A stretch of DNA of 64,000 bases from JAGIBJ01 sp032119795 (GCA_032119795.1 JAUMFO010000040.1:43645-107644); one strand, 5' to 3'; positions 7,989 through 16,890 are shown, counted from the stretch's first letter. The notes: generated by a model not told the origin, from the sequence alone. Numbers and translations are program-made.

Positions 7989-8738
7989 GTGGACCTAGGA
8001 CTGAGTGGGCGCGTCGCGCTCGTGACGGGCGGGACGCGCGGCATCGGCCGCGCGATCGCCGCCGCGCTGATCGCGGAGGGGGCGCGGGTGGCGATCACTG
8101 GCCGTGACGCGTCGGCGATCGGTGCCGTCGCCACGGGTATCGGCGCCGCGGGCTACGTGTTCGACTCCGGTGATCTCTCGGCTGGCCCGCGACTGATCGA
8201 CGCCGTCGAAGCTGAGCTTGGACCGGTCGACGTCTACGTCGCCAATACCGGCGGGCCGCGCCGCGACGCTGATCCGCTCGCGTTCACCACGGCGGAGTGG
8301 GAGGCCGCGCACCGCGAGCTGGTCGTCTCGCCGATGACGATCGTCGGCCGCGTGCTGCCGGGGATGCGCGAGCGCGGCTTTGGCCGCGTGGTGGCCGTGT
8401 CGTCGAGCTCGGCGGTCGAGCCGCTCGACGGCCTGCAGCTGTCCAACGCCAACCGCCCAGCGTTGCTGTCGGCGTTCAAGCTCCTGGCGCGCGAGGCGGC
8501 CGGTGACGGCGTCACGTTCAACGCCGTACTGCCCGGCCGGATCGCCACCGATCGCCTCGTCTCCGGCGACGCCAGCCCCGAGGCGCTGCAGGCCGCGGCC
8601 AAGCGCGACATCCCGGCGAGGCGCACTGGCACCCCGGAAGAGGTCGCCGCCGCAGCGGTCTTCCTGGCGTCGGCGCAGGCGTCCTACGTCACCGGCCAGT
8701 CGCTCCTCGTCGATGGCGGACTGACGCGCTCCTGGTGA
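7989..8738 (+). CDS. SDR-family protein lacking the catalytic Tyr/Lys
   Basis: Rossmann-fold protein of 249 residues resembling beta-ketoacyl-ACP reductase. The cofactor motif TGGTRGIG is present at ~13-20, as are VANTGGP and the C-terminal SYVTGQSLLVDGG. The catalytic YxxxK site is replaced: aligned on the following helix, the sequence reads SNANR, so Tyr becomes Ser and Lys becomes Arg. This matches the known BKR-like SDR subgroup that lacks the standard tetrad. The start is GTG 7989, directly before LGLSGRVALVTGG. The reaction is unknown; a binding or altered reductase role is possible. Confidence 0.8.
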   Translation: MDLGLSGRVALVTGGTRGIGRAIAAALIAEGARVAITGRDASAIGAVATGIGAAGYVFDSGDLSAGPRLIDAVEAELGPVDVYVANTGGPRRDADPLAFTTAEWEAAHRELVVSPMTIVGRVLPGMRERGFGRVVAVSSSSAVEPLDGLQLSNANRPALLSAFKLLAREAAGDGVTFNAVLPGRIATDRLVSGDASPEALQAAAKRDIPARRTGTPEEVAAAAVFLASAQASYVTGQSLLVDGGLTRSW

Positions 8739-8750
8739 GGGCGATCCGCC

Positions 8751-9164
8751 CTACGCGGGCCCGACGTAGAACCACTCGCCGGCCTCTCGCACGAACGTGC
8801 TGTGTTCGCGCTGCAGGCCGAGTTGGTGGTGGGTGGCGTCCCAGTAGTGCGCGTCGAACGTGACGGTTCCTGCGTCGTCATCTTGGCTGCCCGCGGTGGT
8901 GGCCAGGATCTCTAGCCGCCGCCACTCCAGATTGGGGTCGAGGTCGAGCGACGCTGGTCGGGTCGACGGGTGCCAGCTGGCGAGCAGGTAGGCGGCGTCA
9001 CCGACGGCGAATGCGCTGAAGCGTGAGCGCATCAGTTGCTCGGCGGTCGGCGCCGTCGGCGCCCCGGAGCTTCGCCCCTCGTGGAGTGCTCCGCAGCACT
9101 CCACGAAGCGCTCCCGAGCGCCGCAAGGACAGCGGACTGGCACGCGGGGCGTCGGCACGATCAA
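8751..9164 (-). CDS. YchJ-like SEC-C motif protein (UPF0225)
   Basis: Small zinc-binding protein of 137 residues. The N-terminal SEC-C motif CPCGARERFVECCGALHEG supplies four Cys. It is followed by the YchJ core: AEQLMRSRFSAFAVGDAAYLLASWHPSTRP, and near the C-terminus FDAHYWD and HSTFVREAGEWFYVG. The length is close to other short members of the family. Function is unknown; SEC-C motifs bind zinc. Confidence 0.88.
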   Translation of the reverse strand: MIVPTPRVPVRCPCGARERFVECCGALHEGRSSGAPTAPTAEQLMRSRFSAFAVGDAAYLLASWHPSTRPASLDLDPNLEWRRLEILATTAGSQDDDAGTVTFDAHYWDATHHQLGLQREHSTFVREAGEWFYVGPA

Positions 9165-9200
9165 CGCAGGATCCCACGTGTCGGCGCGAAGCAGCGTGGA

Positions 9201-9240
9201 GGTCGACGGCCCGCGCGCAGCGCGCGGCGGGCCGTCGACC
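9201..9240 (-). terminator. Long hairpin downstream of lipase gene
   Basis: GGTCGACGGCCCG and CGGGCCGTCGACC form a 13-bp perfect stem around a GC-rich interior that can extend it. It sits 19 bases past the stop of the lipase gene on the - strand, so it probably terminates that transcript. Confidence 0.6.
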
Positions 9241-9258
9241 GGTCCCGTTACGGCATCG

Positions 9259-10473
9259 CTACTCGGCGAAACGGTCCTTGATCCACGTCATGGAGCGATC
9301 CGGATCGTTCGTGAACGCCAGGTGCCAGCCGCCAGCAACGCGGTCCCAGTAGACGTCGCCGCCGAGCGCCTTGAGCTGGTTGGCGTAGGCCAGGTCGGCC
9401 TCGTAGGGGACGATCTCGTCGCCGTCACCATGGAACATGTAGAGCGGGATCGTCGGCTTCGCGACGGGCGGCGCGTTCCGCGTGACGCGGGCGACGAAGG
9501 CAGGGTCGTTCAGCGGGTTCTGGCCCGTCTTCCACAGGTTGCCCCAGGAGCGGTAGGCGAGGCTCAGGTTGAGTGCGTTCTGCACGCTGCACTCGCCGAC
9601 GTGGTTGTCGACGAACGACAGTCCCGAGGTGCTCAGGCGGTTGCGCAGACCAAGCTCCGGGTAGGACGTGCTGTAGGAGCTGATGACGTAGACCATGAGG
9701 CTGGAGCCGATGCCGCCGTCGTTCTTGTTGATCGTGGCGATGCCGTCGACCGGCGACGCGCCGGCGACCGCACCGACCACGTCGAGGTCGTCGGCGTAGC
9801 TCGCCTCTAGCTGCGCCGCCCAAAGCGTCGAGTGCCCGCCCTGCGAGTAACCGGTGAGGATCACCTTCGAGTCCGCGTGGCTGTCAACGAGGGCAGGGAT
9901 GTTCTTCACGGCGCGGGCCATGTCGAGTTGGGCGTGCCCGGCCGAGCGACCCACGAGGTAGGGGTGCGGCGTCGGCGTGCGCAGACCCTCGTAGTCGGTG
10001 ACGGCGACCGTAAAGCCCTCGTCCAGGTAGGCCTTCGCGACGCCGCTCACGAAGGCACCGCCCGTTGGCAAGCCGACCGACGGCGCGCACGAATCGCCGG
10101 CGTCGGTCTTGTCGCGCATGCCGACCGTCCCGCTCGCCAGCGAGATGACGTTTGCGTTGCCGTTCGGCGGGACGAGCACCGTGCCGCTCACGACGATGGG
10201 GGAGCCCCATTCGTTCGTGGAGCGGTAGATCACCTGGTAGCCCGCGGTGCCGGTCGGCACCTTCGACGTGTCGAGCGTGATCGCCCGGCATTTGGCGAGC
10301 TCGCCCGGTGCTGTGGTGCCGCCGAGCGAGGTCGTCTGGAAGAACGACTCGTTGGTGTGGAACCACCAGTAGCAGGACGAGGTACTCGCGGCCGTGGCGG
10401 GCTGGGCCGCCGCACCGGTGAATGCGGCCGCTGCCAGAGACAGGGCAGCGGTAAAGAGAGCGCGTTTGCGCAA
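9259..10473 (-). CDS. Exported lipase-family protein (LIP/secretory lipase type)
   Basis: Secreted alpha/beta hydrolase of about 404 residues. The signal peptide MRKRALFTAALSLAAAAFTGAAAQ ends near PATAA. The nucleophile elbow GYSQGG sits after ILT. The acid/His region is MFHGDGDEIVPYEADLAYANQL...GGWHLAF. The layout matches the secretory lipase family (PF03583-like), common as triacylglycerol or ester hydrolases in actinobacteria. The start is taken as TTG 10473, next to the signal peptide and preceded by CTGGAG; an ATG at 10563 would add 30 residues of non-signal sequence. A strong hairpin follows the gene. Confidence 0.82.
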   Translation of the reverse strand: MRKRALFTAALSLAAAAFTGAAAQPATAASTSSCYWWFHTNESFFQTTSLGGTTAPGELAKCRAITLDTSKVPTGTAGYQVIYRSTNEWGSPIVVSGTVLVPPNGNANVISLASGTVGMRDKTDAGDSCAPSVGLPTGGAFVSGVAKAYLDEGFTVAVTDYEGLRTPTPHPYLVGRSAGHAQLDMARAVKNIPALVDSHADSKVILTGYSQGGHSTLWAAQLEASYADDLDVVGAVAGASPVDGIATINKNDGGIGSSLMVYVISSYSTSYPELGLRNRLSTSGLSFVDNHVGECSVQNALNLSLAYRSWGNLWKTGQNPLNDPAFVARVTRNAPPVAKPTIPLYMFHGDGDEIVPYEADLAYANQLKALGGDVYWDRVAGGWHLAFTNDPDRSMTWIKDRFAE

Positions 10474-10612
10474 GGGGACTCCAGAGATGAGAGCAGTGGG
10501 AACGCGCCCAGCGTACCGACCCACAGACCAGTGGTATCTGTGACGTCCGACGGCCTTCGGCATCGTGCGTCCGGCGGTGGACCTGTGCGCCGTACGGCTC
10601 TACGCTGCGACC

Positions 10613-10891
10613 GTGCTCACCGTTCAGGTCGTCGATCATCCGCTGGTGGCCCACAAGCTGACGGCCCTCCGCGACGAGCGCACCGGCGCCTCGAACTTCC
10701 GGTTGCTGGTGCACGAGCTGGTGGCGCTCTTGGCCTACGAGGCCACGCGGGATGTGGCGGTGGAGCCGGTCGACGTCGCTATACCGATCACCGTCGTGAC
10801 GGCAGCCGTCGACGAGCGACTGAACGAACGCGGCTACATCGTGCCGGGCCTCGGTGATGCCGGCGACCGCATGTACGGGATCGCCGGTTGA
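10613..10891 (+). pseudogene. upp: Uracil phosphoribosyltransferase with large internal deletion
   Basis: Reading frame of 92 codons whose two halves match the two ends of Upp (~208 residues). The N-terminal half, VQVVDHPLVAHKLTALRDERT...LLAYEATRDV, is the canonical start. It then jumps at about residue 55-60 to VTAAVDERLNERGYIVPGLGDAGDRMYG, the canonical C-terminus with the uracil-binding loop. Roughly 110 residues are missing, including the PRPP loop (DPMLATGGS in E. coli), so uracil salvage activity is not expected. The frame is kept. GTG 10613 is the start matching the family N-terminus. This could be a true deletion or an assembly error. Confidence 0.85.
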
Positions 10892-10917
10892 GCCTTCGTC
10901 GTCGGTCCAGCGAGCGT

Positions 10918-11778
10918 CTACGGCGCGCGGAACGGATCGGCGGGGTACACGCCGAGGATTTTGAGGTCGGTCGTGAAGAACTCAAGCTCCTCGAGCGCCC
11001 GCCCCAGCCCGAGCTCGTCGGGGTGGCCGTCGACCTCGGCTAGGAACTGCGTCGCCGAGAAGACGCCACCGACCATGTAGCTCTCGAGTTTGGTGATGTT
11101 CACGCCGTTGGTCGCGAAGCCGCCGAGCGCTTTGTAGAGCGCGGCCGGAAGGTTGCGGACGTTGAAGGTGAAGCTCGTCACGACCGGCCCGTCGCCAGCG
11201 TCGGCGCGCACGAACTCGCGGGAGAGGACGACGAAGCGGGTGGTGTTGTGGGCCTCGTCTTCGACGTCGGCGGCCAGCACCTGCAAGCCGTAGAGCTCGG
11301 CGGCGAGCGGCGGCGAGATCGCGGCCTGGGTGAGATCGCCGGATTCCGCCACCTCCCGCGCGGCGCCGGCGGTGTCGCCAGAGATCACGGGTCGCAGGCC
11401 ATGCTCCCGAATGATCTTTCGGCATTGCCCGAGCGCGTGCGAATGGCTGTGGACGGTCTCGATGCCGCCAAGCGACGCGCCCGGCAGTGCCATGAGCGCG
11501 AACTGGATCCTGAGGAAGTGCTCACCGACGATATGTAGGCCGGAGTGGGGGAGGAACTGGTGGATATCGGCGACGCGGCCCGCAAGGGAGTTGTCGATCG
11601 GGATCATCGCGAGATCCGCCTCCCCGCTTTCCACGGCCGCGAATACGTCCTCGAACGACGCGCACGCCAGCGACGCCCAGCCCGGGTAGTGCCGCTCGCA
11701 GGCGATGTGCGAGTTCGCGCCCGGCTCGCCCTGGTAGGCAATCCGCTGCGCATGGGTGGCGGGGCTCTGGGCGGTCAC
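10918..11778 (-). CDS. pheA: Prephenate dehydratase
   Basis: Phenylalanine biosynthesis enzyme that converts prephenate to phenylpyruvate; 286 residues, normal for monofunctional PheA. The catalytic domain begins RIAYQGEPGANSHIAC and contains DLAMIPIDNSLAGRV and HSHSHALGQC. The strictly conserved TRF motif appears as NTTRFVVLSR. The C-terminal ACT domain (SFTFNVRNLPAALYKALGGFATNGVNITKLES) carries the ESR/GALV-type phenylalanine-binding region. GTG 11778 is preferred over 11844, which would run into the upstream divergent region. Confidence 0.93.
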   Translation of the reverse strand: MTAQSPATHAQRIAYQGEPGANSHIACERHYPGWASLACASFEDVFAAVESGEADLAMIPIDNSLAGRVADIHQFLPHSGLHIVGEHFLRIQFALMALPGASLGGIETVHSHSHALGQCRKIIREHGLRPVISGDTAGAAREVAESGDLTQAAISPPLAAELYGLQVLAADVEDEAHNTTRFVVLSREFVRADAGDGPVVTSFTFNVRNLPAALYKALGGFATNGVNITKLESYMVGGVFSATQFLAEVDGHPDELGLGRALEELEFFTTDLKILGVYPADPFRAP

Positions 11779-11873
11779 GACCGGGAGTCTAGAATCGCGG
11801 GCATGCCGATCTCGCTCAGGTGCCTCAGCGCGAGGCGCCGCCACCAGGCCCTGGGTCGTCGGCGCGCCGACGC

Positions 11874-13148
11874 ATGAGCCAGGAAGCGGTGTACCGCCGC
11901 ACGCTGCGCGTCCTCCTGGTCTCGCAGGTCCTGGCTGGCGCGGGACTCGCCGCCGGGATCACCGTTGGCGGGTTGCTGGCCGAGGACATGCTCGGCTCGA
12001 CGGGCTCCGCTGGCGTTCCGACCGCGCTCTTCACGCTCGGGTCGGCCGCCGCGGCCGTCGGCGTCGGCCGGATCTCGCAGCGCGCGGGGCGCCGGCCTGG
12101 CCTGGCACTCGGGTACCTCGTTGGCGCCCTCGGCGGCGCCGGCGTCGTGCTTGCCGCAGCGGTCGATTCCGTCCCGCTGCTGTTCGCGGCGTTGCTGCTC
12201 TACGGGTCGGGTACGGCCACGAACCTGCAGGCCCGCTATGCGGGCGCCGATCTCGCTCCGCCCGAACGCCGGGGCCGCGCGGTCAGCACCGTCCTGGTCG
12301 CGACGACACTCGGGGCCGTCGTGGGACCGAACCTCGTGGGCGTCACCGGAGAATTCGCCTCGTCGATCGGGATCCGCGAACTCGCGGGGCCGTTCATCTT
12401 GGCGTCGGCGGCGTATGGGCTTGCGGCCGTCGCCATCTTGGTGCTGCTGCGTCCTGATCCGCTGCTGACGGCACGCGCGCTGGCGGCCGAACAGCCGGCC
12501 GACGTCGGCGCCGCACCCGCCGCCACACCCTCGGAACCCTCGGCGTCGATGGCGACGGTGAGGCTCGGTGCCGCGGCGATGGTCGTCACGCAGCTCGTGA
12601 TGGTCGCCGTGATGACGATGACCCCGATCCACATGCTCGACCACGGCCACAGCCTCGCTGATGCCGGACTGGTGATCTCGGTGCATGTCGCCGCGATGTT
12701 CTTGCCCTCGCCGATCACCGGGCAGCTCGTTGATCGCGTGGGGCGGCGGCCGGTGATCGTCGCGGCCGGCTTCACGCTGCTCGCCGCCGGCACGCTGGCG
12801 GCGGCCGCTCCCGCCGACTCGATGGTGCTGCTGACGCTCGCGCTCGCCCTGCTCGGGTTGGGGTGGAACTTCGGCCTCGTTGGCGGCACGGCGTTGGTCG
12901 CCGATGCCGCCCCGCTTGAGGAGCGGGCCAAAATTCAGGGCACGGTCGACCTTGGCGTGGCGTTGTCGGGCGCGACGGGTGGCGTGGCCAGCGGCTTCGT
13001 CGTCGCCGGCACCAGCTATGCCGTCCTTTCGCTCGCCGGCGGCGCGTTGTCGCTGCTCCTCATTCCGATCCTGCTTGGCGAGCGCCGGAGTGGGTCCCAA
13101 GACTCAGTAGCGGAGCTCGCCACGGCCAGCGGGCACGAGGTCGCCTAA
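11874..13148 (+). CDS. Major facilitator superfamily transporter
   Basis: Inner-membrane transporter of 424 residues with about 12 hydrophobic segments split into two six-helix halves by a Pro/Ala-rich loop near residues 205-225. The MFS signature lies between helices 2 and 3 (GVGRISQRAGRRPGLALGYL), with its counterpart in the second half (ITGQLVDRVGRRPVIVAAGF). The substrate is unknown; drug or metabolite export is the usual assignment. ATG 11874 is preferred over 11820 because the extra residues are Pro/Arg-rich. Confidence 0.85.
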   Translation: MSQEAVYRRTLRVLLVSQVLAGAGLAAGITVGGLLAEDMLGSTGSAGVPTALFTLGSAAAAVGVGRISQRAGRRPGLALGYLVGALGGAGVVLAAAVDSVPLLFAALLLYGSGTATNLQARYAGADLAPPERRGRAVSTVLVATTLGAVVGPNLVGVTGEFASSIGIRELAGPFILASAAYGLAAVAILVLLRPDPLLTARALAAEQPADVGAAPAATPSEPSASMATVRLGAAAMVVTQLVMVAVMTMTPIHMLDHGHSLADAGLVISVHVAAMFLPSPITGQLVDRVGRRPVIVAAGFTLLAAGTLAAAAPADSMVLLTLALALLGLGWNFGLVGGTALVADAAPLEERAKIQGTVDLGVALSGATGGVASGFVVAGTSYAVLSLAGGALSLLLIPILLGERRSGSQDSVAELATASGHEVA

Positions 13149-13239
13149 GTCAGGCTGAGTCGCGGAGCGAGGGAAACTACGGGCGACACCGCGGAGCGCC
13201 TCGGATGGGCGACGGCTCGGCTCCGACGAACCTTCAGCA

Positions 13240-14217
13240 ATGCTGCTTGCACCTGGTTCACGACGGCCGCTCGCCCTCACCCGATCGCTTCCATTCGCCG
13301 CCGTGCTCGCTGGCGTTGGCGCGCAAAGTGCGGCCGCTGCGCCGGTCTTCACACCGATTGCGCCGCTGGCGCAGGGTGGTCTGGTCTCGGCGCGCGGCGA
13401 TGTCGTCGCACTGACGCAGGTTGGGACCTCGGAAGCGGCGCTGCTGGTGGGGCGGGGCGGAGCTGTGCCCACGGTCGTCGCCAGTGCCGGCGCGCTTCCT
13501 CGCTGGGCCTACCCGCATGTCGGGACGAGCCGCCAGGGCCACACCGTCGTCATCTACCCGCGGTGCTCGAGCGCGGCGGCGAGAGACTGCGACCTCTGGT
13601 CCTATGACGTCGACCGGGGGAAAGCGACCGCCTTGGCGGGCGTCAACAGCGCGGGCGTCGGCGAGACCGAAGGTGCGATGGCCTCAGGTTCGGTGGCGTT
13701 CACGCGCTGGACGGCGATGGCAGAGCCGACCCGCGGCGGCGGCGACGCCACGACCAGGCTGATGTACAAACCCGCGCGCAGCGGGGCACGCCTGGTCACG
13801 CGGAAGGGCGGCCAACAGATCGCGCTGTTGGGCAATCAGATCGCGCAGGTGCGAGACGTCGCGCCGACGTCCATCGAGTGTGGCCAGCCGTCGGTCGAGC
13901 TTCTGACGACCGCCGGTCTTCGGCGCACCGTGCGCAGGTACCGCTGTGGAGCGGACGGCCACACGCCGCTCGGGCTCGGGTTCGTCCGCGGACGGCTCCT
14001 GTGGGCGATGCATGGAGGGGATCAAGGCCACTACGCGCAGTACGTCCTTGCGACCCGCAAGACCCTTTACGAAGACACCTCCACCGAGTTCCTCTCCTCC
14101 TACGCTCCGCTGCGGACGACCCACGGCGTCGTCGTGCGCAGCGGGGACTGGAGCAGTGCGTTCTTGGGCTGGACGCTCGACCGGATCTCCGGGTTGACCT
14201 ACCGACGCGGGCGGTGA
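13240..14217 (+). CDS. Exported hypothetical protein, paralogue of the lipoprotein at 51071
   Basis: Not a recognised family. 325 residues with an N-terminal signal (RRPLALTRSLPFAAVLAGVGAQSAAAA). The body is beta-rich with evenly spaced blocks (LVSARGDVVALTQVG, HTVVIYPRCS...DCDLWSYDVDRGK, GSVAFTRWTAM), which suggests a beta-propeller. It shares YPRCS-x(6-8)-CDL and neighbouring blocks with the lipoprotein encoded at 51071..52123. Cys pairs suggest extracytoplasmic disulfides. Confidence 0.65.
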   Translation: MLLAPGSRRPLALTRSLPFAAVLAGVGAQSAAAAPVFTPIAPLAQGGLVSARGDVVALTQVGTSEAALLVGRGGAVPTVVASAGALPRWAYPHVGTSRQGHTVVIYPRCSSAAARDCDLWSYDVDRGKATALAGVNSAGVGETEGAMASGSVAFTRWTAMAEPTRGGGDATTRLMYKPARSGARLVTRKGGQQIALLGNQIAQVRDVAPTSIECGQPSVELLTTAGLRRTVRRYRCGADGHTPLGLGFVRGRLLWAMHGGDQGHYAQYVLATRKTLYEDTSTEFLSSYAPLRTTHGVVVRSGDWSSAFLGWTLDRISGLTYRRGR

Positions 14218-14253
14218 ACGTCGAACCGGCAGTGACCGGGTCTGGCCTTCTGC

Positions 14254-14814
14254 CTAGGCGACGTCCCACACCTGCTTGAGGATGCCGTTGTCGTAGGCCT
14301 CGTGCTCGACGAGCTTGAGCTTGGTGGTGTCCTTGTCGGCGACGCTGAAGAGGCGTTTGCCGGCGCCGAGGAGCAGCGGGAACACGAGCAGGTGGTAGCG
14401 GTCGACGAGGCCGGCATCGGCGAGTGCGGCACCGAGTTCGGCGCTGCCGTGGACGAGCAGCGGCGGCCCGTCCTGCTCCTTGAGTGCGGCCACCTCGTCG
14501 AGTGAGCTGAGGATCGTTGCGGGCCAGCGGGAGTCCTCCTGCGTCAGCGTCGTGGAGACGACGTATCGCGGCAGTGCGTTGTAGCGGGCGAAGTCGTCCA
14601 TGGTCGGCCACACCGGTGCGAACGCCTCGTAGCTGCGGCGCCCGAGTAGCAGGCCGCCTGCCTCTTCTTGCTCGGTGCCCTTGATCTCGTACGCGGCCGC
14701 GTCGAACGGCACGTCCTTGAACGTCCACCCGGCGTTGCGGTAGCCGGGTTCCCCTCCGGGCGCTTCCATGACGCCGTCGGCTGAGACGAATGCGGTGACG
14801 ATGATCTTGGTCAA
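14254..14814 (-). CDS. Dihydrofolate-reductase-fold (RibD C-terminal) protein, copy 1
   Basis: Reductase-fold protein of 186 residues. The pattern is typical of the RibD C-terminal/YwjB-like family: IIVTAFVSADGVMEAPGG, GGLLLGRRSYEAFAPVW, YVVSTTL and LLVHGSAELGAALADAGLVDRYHLLVFPLLLGAGKRLF. It probably binds NADPH; the substrate is unknown. A second member is encoded at 20455..21081. Its end nearly meets the convergent exported-protein gene. Confidence 0.85.
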   Translation of the reverse strand: MTKIIVTAFVSADGVMEAPGGEPGYRNAGWTFKDVPFDAAAYEIKGTEQEEAGGLLLGRRSYEAFAPVWPTMDDFARYNALPRYVVSTTLTQEDSRWPATILSSLDEVAALKEQDGPPLLVHGSAELGAALADAGLVDRYHLLVFPLLLGAGKRLFSVADKDTTKLKLVEHEAYDNGILKQVWDVA

Positions 14815-14955
14815 GGGGTGCTCCTGTGGGGTGAGAGGACGACGTGGTCGACGCCGGGTTTCGTGGAGATAGACGCTGGAGGCGGCCCGAACTCATCGGT
14901 GCCGACCGACATGGTGGCGGGTGGCCCCGGCGGTGCCCGCTCCGTGCCTGCCGGG

Positions 14956-15894
14956 CTAACCGGCCGGCGCGAGGCGGGTGCGCACCACGGAGAAGTGGCG
15001 CGACACTTCGAGGAGCACGTCGAGCATCGCCTGTTTGGCTGGCGACTCCCATGACCCCGCGAGCGTGGCGGCAAACACCTGTCGGCAGGGCGGCGCGCCC
15101 TCGAGTTGCCGGACCACCACGTCGGGCCGCACCGCGACGAGCGCGAGTTCTGGGATGAGTGCCACGCCGAACCCGCTGGCGATGAAGCCCTGCACGGCCA
15201 TGTAGTCCTCGGACTCGAACGCGACGCGGGGCGCAAAGCCCGCCTCGGCGCAGGCGCGCGTCACGATTCGGCCCTCCGGGCAGTGCCCAAGTGGACCGAG
15301 GATCCACTGCTCGTCGGCGAGATCCTGAAGGCGGAGAGACTCGCGATGGGCGAGGGGGTGCCCGGCGGGGAGAACCACCGACATCGGGTCCTCGAGCAGA
15401 TTGACCCGCGCGAACTCTGGTTCGGGGGCAAGCTGGTCGCCGTCGCCCTCCACCGTCACGGCGAGGTCTGCCTCGCCCGCGCGGAGGGCGTCGATCGTTT
15501 CCACCGGCTCGCGGGGCGTCAGCGTCAGCTCCACATCCGGGTAGCGCTTGCGGAATTCCACGATCGCCTTCGCCACGATCGTCGCGCCGGCGGTGGGGAA
15601 GGTCGTCACGCGCAGGCGACCGCCGCGCAACCCTGCGATGGCGGCCAGCTCGGCTTCGGCGTCGGCGACTCGTCCGAGGATTCCCTCGGCGTGCACCATC
15701 AGTGCGCGGCCGGCGTCGGTCAGCGACACGCCGCGGCTACTGCGCTCCAGCAGCCGGGTGCCCGCCTCCCGCTCCAGCGCCGAGATCTGCTGCGAGACGG
15801 CGCTCTGCGTGAACGCGAGCGACTCGGCGGCGGCGGAGAACGACCCATGGGCCACGACCGCTTGGAGTACGCGGAGGCGACGAACGTCGAGCAT
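14956..15894 (-). CDS. LysR-family transcriptional regulator
   Basis: Regulator of 312 residues. The winged helix-turn-helix covers residues 1-60 (MLDVRRLRVLQAVVAHGSFSAAAESLAFTQSAVSQQISALE). A linker helix follows, then the periplasmic-binding-like effector domain from ~88 (GGRLRVTTFPTAGATIVAKAI). The neighbours are a DHFR-fold protein and a glutathione peroxidase, both on the same strand, but no divergent partner is present, so the target is unclear. Confidence 0.92.
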   Translation of the reverse strand: MLDVRRLRVLQAVVAHGSFSAAAESLAFTQSAVSQQISALEREAGTRLLERSSRGVSLTDAGRALMVHAEGILGRVADAEAELAAIAGLRGGRLRVTTFPTAGATIVAKAIVEFRKRYPDVELTLTPREPVETIDALRAGEADLAVTVEGDGDQLAPEPEFARVNLLEDPMSVVLPAGHPLAHRESLRLQDLADEQWILGPLGHCPEGRIVTRACAEAGFAPRVAFESEDYMAVQGFIASGFGVALIPELALVAVRPDVVVRQLEGAPPCRQVFAATLAGSWESPAKQAMLDVLLEVSRHFSVVRTRLAPAG

Positions 15895-15950
15895 TAGAAG
15901 AACTTACCGGGCGGGCGCAGCTCCGCGTCTCTGCTACTGGAGCAAAAGGC

Positions 15951-16478
15951 TTATGCCCGAGGCGTCGTCGCCGCGGTCTCTGGGAGCCACGCCTTGATCT
16001 GCGGCACAAGCTGCTTGGGGCTCGATTGTGGCGCGACGCGCTTGACCTCGGTGCCGTCCGGTGAGACGAGGAACTTCGTGAAATTCCACTTGATGCGGGT
16101 CCCGAAGCGGCTAGAGCCAAAGCTCTTGAGGAACGTGAAGACCGGGTCGGTGTCGGCGCCGTTGACGTCGACCTTCGCGGCGAGCGGGAAGGTCACCCCG
16201 AAGTTCACCTCGCACGCCTCAGCGATCTGCTCGTCGTCGCCGGGCTCCTGGTTGGCGAACTGGCCGCAGGGAAAGCCGAGCACGACGAGTCCGCGCGGGC
16301 CGTACTCCTGGTGGAGCTGCTCCAGCGATCGGAACTGCGGCGCGAGGCCGCACTTCGTCGCGGTGTTGACGATCAGCAGCGGGTGACCAGCGAACTGCGA
16401 GAGCGGGACGCGCTCTCCGCGGTTGCTCAGGTAGCTGAGCTCGTGGATCGTGGACACGCCAGACGACATGCTGGGCAT
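15951..16478 (-). CDS. Glutathione peroxidase-family (thiol peroxidase) protein
   Basis: Peroxide-reducing enzyme of 175 residues. The peroxidatic Cys is C43 in NTATKCGL, the catalytic Gln is Q73 in LGFPCGQF, and the Trp/Asn are in KWNFTKFLV. C89 in EACEVNFGVTFPL occupies the place of the resolving Cys of thioredoxin-dependent GPx enzymes, so thioredoxin rather than glutathione is the likely reductant. No signal peptide, so cytoplasmic. M1 (16478) or M4 (16469) may be the start. Confidence 0.92.
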   Translation of the reverse strand: MPSMSSGVSTIHELSYLSNRGERVPLSQFAGHPLLIVNTATKCGLAPQFRSLEQLHQEYGPRGLVVLGFPCGQFANQEPGDDEQIAEACEVNFGVTFPLAAKVDVNGADTDPVFTFLKSFGSSRFGTRIKWNFTKFLVSPDGTEVKRVAPQSSPKQLVPQIKAWLPETAATTPRA

Positions 16479-16530
16479 CCTGACGACTCGAGCGCGCAGC
16501 GGTCAATGCCGTCTGCGCCGTCGAGTTCGA

Positions 16531-16548
16531 CGCCGCGTGGTCGCGGCG
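16531..16548 (-). terminator. Hairpin after small hypothetical gene
   Basis: CGCCGCG-TGGT-CGCGGCG forms a 7-bp perfect stem with a 4-base loop, 20 bases past the stop of the gene at 16568..16798. Confidence 0.45.
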
Positions 16549-16567
16549 CCGGCACCGGGGTCGGGCG

Positions 16568-16798
16568 CTACTTCGGGCCGACGACCGTCTGGGTGAGTTC
16601 CATGCCCGTGACGTCTTCGAACTTGAACGTGACCTGGCCGCGCTCGATCGCTTTGCCGTCAGCCTTGACGGTGCGGCCCGTCACGGCCGTAATCGTGCCC
16701 TCTGCCGCTTCGCCATCGAGGGTGAAGCGCACGGTCTCGCCGATCTCAATGACCGGCGGGCGGCCATTCCATTTGATGTCACGTAGTTCTTGACTCAT
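16568..16798 (-). CDS. Small hypothetical protein
   Basis: Not recognised. 76 residues with alternating beta pattern (IEIGETVRFTLDGEAAEGTITAVTGRTVKADGKAIERGQVTFKFEDVTG), compatible with a small SH3/Tudor-like barrel that binds nucleic acid or protein. The 'IGETVRF...G.I..V.GRTV' layout recalls DUF2945-type small proteins, but not closely enough to assign. It is monocistronic with a downstream hairpin, and divergent from the TA pair. Confidence 0.6.
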   Translation of the reverse strand: MSQELRDIKWNGRPPVIEIGETVRFTLDGEAAEGTITAVTGRTVKADGKAIERGQVTFKFEDVTGMELTQTVVGPK

Positions 16799-16890
16799 CC
16801 GACAACCGTCTCATCTGAGCGGCTCGTACGTCGGCCGGGTGTGTCGGTTGCGTGGCAAAGCGCCGCATCCGCCGGAACGTTGTCGGAGTT

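Noticed and set aside
11775..13100. 441-codon - strand ORF opposite the MFS gene
   Set aside because: Low-complexity His/Arg-rich translation typical of antisense to a membrane protein gene.
13796..15307. 503-codon - strand ORF
   Set aside because: Spans the DHFR-like and LysR genes in another frame; Arg-rich without any motif.
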